DNA of 64,000 bases from Zymoseptoria tritici IPO323. Taxonomy: Eukaryota > Ascomycota > Dothideomycetes > Mycosphaerellales > Mycosphaerellaceae. The first letter of the stretch is position 1, and every line of letters begins with the position of its first letter. The notes below the pieces were generated by a model, which was given only the letters and a program-made list of their open reading frames with translations, did not search any database and was not told where the DNA came from. The position numbers and the translations under genes were made by a program. Below are positions 56,632-64,000 of the stretch, one piece after another. Where the stretch lies: assembly GCF_000219625.1 (NCBI RefSeq), contig NC_018213.1:1048055-1112054 (forward strand), read 5' to 3'.

Positions 56632-58725
56632 ATGCCATACTCGCACGACGCTCAGCACCAACAGCACCACCCGTCGTCTTCATCTGTTGGCTCGTCACCT
56701 CGGGCGGGCTCTTTCAGCGCTGGTTCCGTCGCCAATCAGTCTTACGACTCCAACACATCTTACGCTTCATCCACTGAAGGAAGACAGCACGACTTGCAGA
56801 CACCTTCTCCCAGAGAGATTCCATCCTCTTCGCACTCGTACAGCCATCCAATCTACTCCAGCATGAACCAACAACAGCCTTATATGGACGGGCACGCTCC
56901 AGCATCCGCGCCACCACCGGGAATGCCTCAGTACCCAAACTATGGCCACCCACAACCAATGCAACCGGGGTCGCACAGCTACCCGCCTCAGTCCTACCCG
57001 CAGTACTCTTACAGCACGATGCCGCCCATGTCGGCAGGTCACCCAGTCACATCGTCCATGGGCCAGCAGATGGTGCCTCAATCATTGCCTTTGCCTACCA
57101 TGTCTGCACAACCACAACCTCCTGCCGGTGCCAACCAGCAATATCCGAGTTCCTTCGACCAGACCGGACAAGTCGCGCCGCATGGTATGAAGCCTAGGGT
57201 CACTGCGACCTTGTGGGAAGATGAGGGTAGCTTGTGCTTCCAGGTAGAAGCGAACGGCGTGTGCGTCGCGCGGCGCGAAGACAACCACATGATCAATGGC
57301 ACGAAACTGTTGAACGTTGCCGGGATGACACGCGGTCGGCGCGATGGCATCTTGAAGAGCGAGAAGACTCGCCATGTGGTCAAGATTGGTCCGATGCACC
57401 TCAAAGGTGTCTGGTGAGAATTGTCTCTTGGTGTGAATGGAATTGACATGGAGCTGACTTTGAGCAGGATACCGTTTGACCGCGCACTGGACTTTGCGAA
57501 CAAGGAGAAAATCACCGAACTTCTCTATCCTCTCTTCGTCCACAACATCGGAGCATTGCTATACCACCCCTCCAATGCGGCTCGCCAGAGTGTCGGCGGC
57601 GCTGCCATGGCATCAGCAGCCCGTCGTTCTGATCAACAGGATTACATGCGAACTCCACAAGGCTCTCAGCCGCCAACACTGACTCACCATCACTCTATGA
57701 GCACTCCGGGCGGAGGAAGCATGCCTCAGCCGCCGCACTCCATTGCCCCGCATCCTGCATCTGGCCGACCAGGATTGGACCGAGCTCACACCTTTCCAAC
57801 TCCGCCGACCAGTGCGTCCAGCTTGAACATGAACATGGGTCACCAAGGAAGCTCGTATGGATATGGTGAACAGAACGGTGCTATTCAATCAGGTTAGTTG
57901 TGATTCAGTGGTAGCAGAACGATATCCAAAGCTGACTTCACATCCATAGCTGCCACACCACCCAACCACGCGCAAGGTATACAGTACCAGACTAGCCAGG
58001 CGCCATATGACAGCCAACGACAGATGTACGCTCCAGCTCCCGGCGCTTACGGCCAGCAATACGCCCAACAGCCAAGCATGAACCGCTACGGTCAAATGCA
58101 GACGAGCCCAGATGGCGTCAAGTCCGAGATGGGTCCACCCGCTCGTGCCGGCGCTGAGAACGAGAATGCCGAAGCCAAGCCCCACGGTGGCTATGGTGGT
58201 CAGCACGATGTCGAGGGCGAACACGAGGGTGAATATACCCACTCCAGTGCGTCTTTTGGCGCCAGACGGCCTACGTACGATTACAATCCTAACCCAGCAT
58301 CAGGGCCTGTTCACACAGATCCCTCTCACATCTCTCCTGAGATGACGCACTCGCCGCATCAGAACGGCTCTGGTCGTGCCACGCCGCGCACTACGACCAC
58401 CTACGCAGGCTACAACACCACGACTCAGCGACCAACCCAGCTGCCTCAGAGCAACTTGAACTATGTCATGAGCAACGACACTCGCGCCGGTGCTCCCAAT
58501 GGCGCAGACACTGGCTACCAGCCTGCATACCAGGCATCGCAATACGCCGCGATGAACGGCACGCCAGTTGCCAACAACAAGCGCATGCGCGAGGACGAGT
58601 CCGAGGATCCGTACGGCCGCCCTCCCAGCGCCAACGGCGACCACAAGCGTCAGCGTACGGACTCCGTCTCCACACGTCCCATAGCCCAACCTCAATCCCT
58701 GAAGGCCGGCGGCATGAGGCGATAA
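56632..58725 (+). CDS. stuA: StuA-type APSES transcription factor
   Basis: Three exons, 56632-57413, 57468-57892 and 57950-58725, with introns of 54 and 57 nt, give 660 residues. The APSES/KilA-N DNA-binding domain (about 187-290) contains [43 protein letters not shown] and [22 protein letters not shown]; intron 1 splits the W codon, a conserved position in this family. Flanks are Gln/Pro/Ser/Tyr-rich. A bipartite nuclear signal (KRMRED...DHKRQRTDS) is near 612-640 and the C-terminus is SLKAGGMRR, as in Aspergillus StuA. StuA controls conidiophore development, hyphal differentiation and secondary metabolism. The frame is open to 56383 but without [14 protein letters not shown] at 56863 resembles the usual start of shorter orthologues and is an alternative. 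Confidence 0.93.
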
Positions 58726-58839
58726 TTCTGGATCGCCCAAAAGTCCGACGGCGGCGCCGATTATAATGACAAGAATGAACCTGCGCCAAAGTCGCCAAAT
58801 TTTTCCATTTGTTGTCACGAAACGAAAGCTACCCCTTCT

Positions 58840-58865
58840 GAAGAAGAAGAAGAAGAAGAAGAAAA
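58840..58865 (+). repeat. GAA microsatellite
   Basis: An uninterrupted GAA run, about 8 units, in the StuA 3' flank. Confidence 0.9.
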
Positions 58866-60129
58866 ACCTCTTTAAAGTCTCCTTGTACTTTTCCATCCGC
58901 ATTCGTCCCCGACTTTACGACTCACGAACCACGACTTTATTTGAAGATGATGCAAGAAGCAGAAGAGGGACTACTACTATTACCACCATTGCAACGGTGA
59001 ACGGTACGGCACGGCGACAGGATATGAATGGCAGCGGAGGAGAGAAAAGCCAGGAGGATCAAGTGCCGGAAACGCCGTTGATCTGTGGATGTTCGTTCCT
59101 GCTGTGAATTTTTGAGCCAGCTGTTTTTTTTCCCTCTTGTTGTTGTGTCATGAACGAGATCCACGAACAAAATACACTATGAAATGTCTTTTTGTCCTGT
59201 CGCTGCTTCCCAATCTCTTACGTCTATGACATGTTTGACACTGTCCGCTGTTCGGTCGACTTATCACTCGTCATCGGCAACTCCTTGATCGTCCTCAGTG
59301 ACAGTCTGCTCACATCCTGAATAGTTGACAACTACCCCTTCGGCCTGGTCGCTATTCAGCTGAACATGATCCGGCCAAGGCTCTCGTGTAAGCAGTACAC
59401 GATGCACATCGAGCGTCCTTGCACCTGATCCCAACAGCTCAAAAAGAACATACCACCTCCTCAAAAGTCACAATCCAGTCGATCGTACAGCACCACCTAC
59501 CTGCACAACATCAACACGAAAATAGCGCACTCTGCATAAAAAGGCCCCGCCCCCAAATCCGGAATGGGGATCAAAGACCTCACCAACCCTACACCTTTCC
59601 AGAAATTCCAATCGCTCACTAAAGAGGTTCACTACTGCACTCTCCAACCAGGTCTATCCCAGTTCACGTCCCAACGCTTCCCTGGGTGGTGCGACTGGCG
59701 AGGCTTACAGGCACTATCCCGGAACCCGTCTACTGCGGGAGAAAACTCCGGCCTTGTGGCTTGATCGCCCGCCGCGTGGTCGAGGTTTTTTTTTTTGTGT
59801 GCGCTGGTGCGGATGTTGTGCTGCGAGGCTAAGGTATGCTGTGCAGCGTGCGCTTAAGCTGGTGGTGGTGTGGTGCATGAACGGTGGATATGGCACGAGG
59901 TGGTGGGTGGGCTGTTCTTCTTGGCCGGAAAGTAGTATTGCCTCATGTTGCAAGACCGCTAAGCAACGAGCGGGAGTGAATGAATGGATGGATGGAACAC
60001 CGAAGCAATGCGTCCGCGCATAGGAAGCGATATGTTGCCCTCGCCAGCACAACCAAAACCATCGAGTCTGCGCTGCTGCTGCTGCGCATCGTCGCCAATG
60101 TCGCCTCGGTTTCTCCGTGATGCCTCATC

Positions 60130-60375
60130 GTCGGAGACGTCAATGTTGCTTGTCGTGGTTCCGTCTCGTCTTGGGGCAGGTTCAAAGGTGGAACCAGGGA
60201 AAGTGTGAGATTTTTCAGTTTGTGTTCTGCACGACGCTTTTGAGGAGGATGTGAAGACTCGGTATGAATGACCAGCGCATTTTTGTTGGAATAGACAGAC
60301 CTTGACAATCGACGCGTGCCCATTATCGCAAAAGTGATCAACAAACCGCATGTGATACCCAGGACAAGTAAAAGC
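60130..60375 (-). repeat. Diverged tandem duplication, copy A
   Basis: Similar along its length to copy B (60420-60630). Matching blocks include AGGTGGAACC-GGG-AAAGTGT-AGAT-TTCAGT and CGCTTTTGAGGAGG in the same order and orientation. On the minus strand one frame encodes a hydrophobic stretch (WPALLLVLGITCGLLITFAI) followed by a basic SSHPPQKRR; the counterpart is visible in copy B. Confidence 0.7.
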
Positions 60376-60419
60376 GCAGGCCAGAGGACAAATCGATGAA
60401 GCCAATCCGAGTCATGCCA

Positions 60420-60630
60420 TCGAAGTCATCAATGTTTGCTGTATTATCTCGAGGTGGAACCTGGGTGAAAGTGTAAGATAGTTCAGTCTAAGTTATGTGG
60501 AGCGCTTTTGAGGAGGCAGAGAAGCTTTAAATAATACCAACCGACGCCTTTCTGTACGAGTACAAAAGCCCACCATTACCGAAAGTGCCTCCAAGTAAAT
60601 CATATCGCAGGTACAAATCAAGACAAGCGT
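60420..60630 (-). repeat. Diverged tandem duplication, copy B
   Basis: Second copy of the unit at 60130-60375, about 290 bp to the right, with small indels and many substitutions. Its corresponding minus-strand frame is interrupted by a stop after PPQKRST but keeps a hydrophobic stretch upstream of it, as in copy A. It ends about 80 bp from the stop codon of the antizyme gene. Confidence 0.7.
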
Positions 60631-60707
60631 GGAATGCAGCACAAGCAAATGACCAAACCATTCCACATCGTTCCCACAATCGAAATCTTGATTATCCTCC
60701 TAGTCGC

Positions 60708-61713
60708 TCATAGATCTATGCCCAAGAAAAGGTATTGCTCGCTAAGACAGCCTTGATCCGGCGAGGATGAAGAGGTCCAGGAGTCGAGCATGACGAGTTC
60801 GAAGCCGACCCATCCGAGATTCCGATTGACTTCCTTGACGTCGGCTTCGTCGGCGTTGCGGTCAACGCAAATGACGAGCTGGTCGCAGGAGAAGTGCTCG
60901 CTGCTAGCGAGTTCGAGGAGGGACATGAGACTGCAGCGATTGGTCAGTATTACTGAGTTCACAAAGAGATCAGCACAAGTCAGGACTCACCCAGGCTTCA
61001 AATCCATCCCAATCACTTCCTTGTCGAAGAAGATGAACATGCTACGCATATCTTCCTTCTCGGCCACGAAGCCACGGAACCTCGCTCCACCAGCATAGTC
61101 GTACACCTCGACATACTCCTTGATCATCCCGCCTTCCGACTTGGGGAAGACGCGACCATCTGGAGACGGCGAAGGGGTGACCTGACCATGTCGCAAGACG
61201 GTGCTCTGCGGGATCGGCTGAGCATCGCTTCCGTGACCGTCGTGGTGGCCGTTGTTGGTTCGCAAATCCATCACCAGCGAGTTCTCAAGACCAGAATCCT
61301 TCTCAACCAAGAATACAGTCTTCAGCGTCTCGCAGAAGAGTCTCTCACACTCTTCCGTGATGTGAAGTGCGGCATCTCCGCTACGCCTGCGAGCTGAGAG
61401 GCTCGGGCGCTGGCGCGAGGGTGTCGCGCCGGGAGATGACGGTGGTGAGGGTATGCCGCCCGAAGGGACCTCAAACCCACCTGGAAGATGTGTCAGTGGG
61501 TGTGTGTGACGAGGGTACGAGGGATTGTGAGACTCACCACCCCGCCCCACGTCCCCCGAAAGTGGAGGCGTGGAAGCCGGTCAATGCCATGGAGGTGGCA
61601 TTGACGGCATAGGCCGAAGCCTGGGTGTTGGAGCGCCGCGAGGACTCGCTGGAGACCTTGCGGGAGTAGTTACTACTACTCATACTCATGTGATTATTGT
61701 CTAACATCGCCAT
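60708..61713 (-). CDS. oaz: Ornithine decarboxylase antizyme, expressed by +1 ribosomal frameshift
   Basis: Three minus-strand exons, 61713-61538, 61480-60991 and 60930-60708, with introns of 57 and 60 nt (GTGAGT...TTCCAG and GTGAGT...CTGCAG). Exon 1 opens with MAMLDNNHMSMSSSNYSRK and stays in frame zero across the splice to TGG TGG GTT TGA (61473-61471). Reading GTT then skipping the T continues as GAG GTC CCT, the frame of the rest, giving 295 residues. The C-terminal part has antizyme signatures: EECERLFCETLKTVFLVE, KEYVEVYDYAGGARFRGF, LVICVDRN and GWVGFELVMLDSW. Antizyme binds ornithine decarboxylase, blocks it and sends it to the proteasome; polyamines stimulate the frameshift. Without splicing, frame zero would end at the TGA at 61536-61534 instead. 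Confidence 0.9.
61471..61476 (-). promoter_or_regulatory. Antizyme +1 frameshift site (GTT TGA)
   Basis: In the spliced message the zero-frame codons are TGG TGG GTT TGA, with the first G of exon 2 at 61480. A +1 slip at GTT-TGA moves decoding into the long downstream frame. The site begins only four nt into exon 2. The exon lengths less one base (888 nt) give a whole number of codons. Confidence 0.8.
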
Positions 61714-62791
61714 TGCTCTGTATTGCCACGGTTGCTCTTTGATCGATCGAGGGTGTATGAAGTGGTTGGCTGGATGAGGTCGGAGTCGGCGGGACGGTGG
61801 ACGTTGGCGGAACAATTGATTCTGATCGTGTAGCGGGTGTACGGATTGCTGATGAGGCGTCGTAGGCGTTGTTGATTGTGTATGTAGGCAGTCGAGTCGT
61901 CGGAGTGGCAGAGAGTAGCAGTGGTGGTGAAGTCAGACAAAGAGAAAGCGAAAGTTCGAGACAGCTGACTGCTGCGGAGTGCGGAGAGCCCAGACCAGGC
62001 CCACGTGCAACAATCAAGGGATGAGCCAATGATCTGCTGCCCTGCTTCTTCTCCTCTATGCACATGTCCAGGATCTCTTCAACATTCGTAGATCCTCTAA
62101 TTTGCTTGTCACGAATCCCGTCAGAGGGCAATGTTCACGAATTGCAACGGACGACGTTCCATCGAAGAAGTGCGACCGCTTCGTCACTGCACGATGGACT
62201 CAAGTCTATGCCGGAGCTTTCATTGGCATACCTTTGTCTGGCTGTACAACGAAAGACATCAACTTACCTCTGGCGTGCAGTCTATCGGCTACCATCAGAC
62301 TTGTGCAGTGCTACTGGCTTCTGAGCGGCTTCTTTCAAGGGAGTCAAGACGTTGAGTCAGTATCGTCTGCCGTCCATGACCATCCAGGAGCATATATTCA
62401 ACAGACGCATCAACTGGATTGCCGCCCACGTGAGTAGTATCGTGCCAGACTGCTCCGCGGAACATCATACCACATGTACGATTTCTAGACATGAGCTTCA
62501 TTGAACGAGGCTGTTGGCAAACGCGAGGTAGGCAGGCAATTCATGTCAGACCCTCACTCAGAGGTAAGGTAGGTACGGTTTGAATGCATTTGCAAGCCTT
62601 CCTCAAGTCGAGAAATCGTTGCCATGCGACCAATCCATCCCGTTGGGCAAGAAGTAGCGATGGGAAGCACCATCCGCATGCTCGTCTCAGGTCAGGTTCG
62701 CGCTTCAATCAATCCCAAGTCTTCCAATCCTCACTCCACGCCGATGCGCCCACCTTTTCTACCATCCTCATATATCCTTCACACTGGCAGC
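61714..62791. promoter_or_regulatory. Divergent region, antizyme and right-edge gene
   Basis: About 1.1 kb with no gene supported. Likely contains both promoters and leaders; the antizyme frame is open upstream to 61815 but has no ATG there. The right gene's frame is open from an ATG at 62624. Confidence 0.5.
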
Positions 62792-64000
62792 ATGCATATG
62801 CCCTTCATCAGCAAGAGATCACGCAAAGGAACTGGCACATCCAAGTCTCGGCAACCACTCAATCGGAAGCTATCACGCCTCTTCCGTAACAACACCAGAT
62901 CAACGGTGAACTCGACCTCGGACCAGACGAGCAATCTTCCCTCACTCAGAAGAGTCGCCACACTCGGCAGACTCAGACGCGCTGCGTCTCGCTATCTGGA
63001 CCGGATCATGACCTCTCCTGGTGTGTTGTGACCTTTCGACAATCTCAAAGCACGACTGACTTCTCCTAGAACCTCGTCCATCGGTCGACGGCGCTTCTGT
63101 TCCAAATCATCACACCGCCATTCCACCCACTCCGATCCTCGCCGAGCGTCCCAAAGTACAACGTGGTCGAGGTCTCTTTCGTTCATCCTCTTCCGTTCGT
63201 GAAAGAGCACACACGTACGACATACTTCAAGCCGGTCAAAGTCCCCCGCGAAGAAAGCGCTCGGTGCGATTCCAAGGAATGGAAGAAGTTCAAGTCGACG
63301 GACAGAACGGCGCTGAAGCCGACAGTGGACCTGCAGCGACGAATGCATCTCAAGAGTCGCATGCTACCAAGCATTCACACCACAGAGTTTCCGAACGCAT
63401 TGAAGCATTGGCTGCCAAATTCGCCGTCACATCGGGAGGACTGGATACTGTCGTGCACCGCTCGAACTCGAGGGCAAGGCCGACTGTGCCGCACATCGAT
63501 ACTAACGTGGAGGCCAACTCGAGCAGTCGTGGTATGAATAGCAATGCCTCCCCGCAGACGGCATCTTCTGCGTCGACTTCAGCTAGAGACTTCAACTCCA
63601 ACTGGTCGCCGATGAGTACCGCCTCTACGGCAGCCACCTCGTACACTTCACCAGGATCATTCTCGTTCGCAATGCGCAATCGGACGACTCCTGAGGATCT
63701 TCACCATCTGGGCAAGGGCGCGGGCACTGGCGACGAGAATACTCTCCCACCAATCGAAGAAGACAGCGGCCGTTTCCTGCTGATCCCTGTGCAAGAAACG
63801 CTGGTTGAAGGCGTCATACCGACCATCGCGACGGTAGAGAACGCTGCCGCAGCAAAGTGCGCTCTGGAGACAAGCTACAGCCAGCTCTCAGAACCATCAT
63901 CGCCACGATCCATCCGTCGCAAGAAATTCGAACAGCGCATGGGCGACTTCGGCATGCCTCACGATGAACGCGTCGCAGCGAGAGCCCTCTGGCTCAAATC
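62792..64000 (+). CDS. Unrecognised gene, 5' part only (runs off right edge)
   Basis: Exon 1 (62792-63020) and exon 2 (63070 to the window end) join across a 49-nt intron (GTGTGT...CCTAG, branch CTGAC); the frame is then open for 310 codons to position 64000. The N-terminus MHMPFISKRSRKGTGTSK is basic, then comes LRRVATLGRLRRAASRYLDR, likely helical. The middle is Ser/Thr/Pro/Asn-rich and probably disordered. The last visible segment, SIRRKKFEQRMGDFGMPHDERVAARALW, looks more ordered and may lead into a folded domain beyond the window. No catalytic motif is visible. The start is uncertain: ATGs at 62624, 62792 and 62798 share the frame. Confidence 0.7.

Larger units (their letters stand above)
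58726..60707. other. Convergent intergenic region between StuA and antizyme genes
   Basis: About 2 kb. Contains a GAA microsatellite (58840-58865), a T run at about 59786-59796, and a diverged tandem duplication at 60130-60630. A 66-codon plus-strand frame (59564-59764) and minus-strand frames at 59943-60405 are not assigned to a known family. Confidence 0.5.

Noticed and set aside
59456..59467. Inverted copy of CTTTTGAGGAGG from the 60 kb duplication
   Set aside because: Only 12 nt match and the surrounding sequence does not align.
59943..60405. Minus-strand frames of 133 and 148 codons
   Set aside because: Not accepted as a gene because two frames compete and copy B of the duplication has a stop; kept only as a finding about the duplication.

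Overview
The window is a stretch of nuclear genome from a filamentous ascomycete (Pezizomycotina, most likely a dothideomycete; the class is an inference from gene content and style). Evidence: short spliceosomal introns, mostly 49-80 nt, with GTRNGT donors and CTRAC-type branch sites; a divergent histone H4-H3 pair with small introns; a StuA-type APSES regulator; a single Bub1/Mad3 fusion-type checkpoint gene; and a stop-riddled Tc1-like transposon relic rich in TpA, the trace left by repeat-induced point mutation (RIP). Genes are on both strands and there are no operons.

Layout. 1-1560: RIP-degraded Tc1/mariner transposase relic running off the left edge, plus short tandem repeats. 1561-4600: no convincing gene, ending in the pyrimidine-rich leader of a Ras2-type GTPase (4601-5406). 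6671-7544: HAD-type dehalogenase. 8427-9990: divergent histone H4/H3 pair around a shared promoter. 10825-17118: Mpv17/PMP22 membrane protein, an atypical SDR, a DUF302 protein, exonuclease V (EXO5) and a DUF3445/HODM protein. 17372-21782: divergent ALG9 mannosyltransferase and NAF1 snoRNP assembly factor. 22682-31536: divergent BUB1/MADBUB checkpoint kinase and a 1462-residue protein with a KANL2-like zinc finger. 31643-35765: LENG1/CIR_N protein, a conserved Pezizomycotina protein and a repeat-rich protein. 36136-39909: alpha-COP. 41369-49059: a basic/acidic hypothetical, a secreted cupin, a cytochrome b5-like protein, an AlkB-type dioxygenase with CUE and GRF domains, and the inner-nuclear-membrane protein Src1/Heh1. 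49060-56631: about 7.5 kb without a convincing gene, upstream of the developmental regulator StuA (56632-58725). 60708-61713: ornithine decarboxylase antizyme. 62792-64000: start of an unrecognised gene that runs off the right edge.

Most genes are housekeeping: chromatin, snoRNP assembly, mitotic checkpoint, N-glycosylation, COPI traffic, DNA repair and nuclear envelope. No secondary-metabolite cluster or other multi-gene system is visible. The strongest points of interest are in gene expression. The antizyme gene carries a +1 frameshift site (GTT TGA G) created 7 nt downstream of a splice junction. The Src1 gene has two competing 3' splice sites 17 nt apart, between the two membrane segments, which would give a two-pass and a truncated one-pass isoform. 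The histone promoter holds a perfect 10-bp inverted repeat. A diverged tandem duplication (60130-60640) may contain a hydrophobic coding segment.

All exon boundaries were read by eye from reading frames and splice signals; no alignment or expression data were used.
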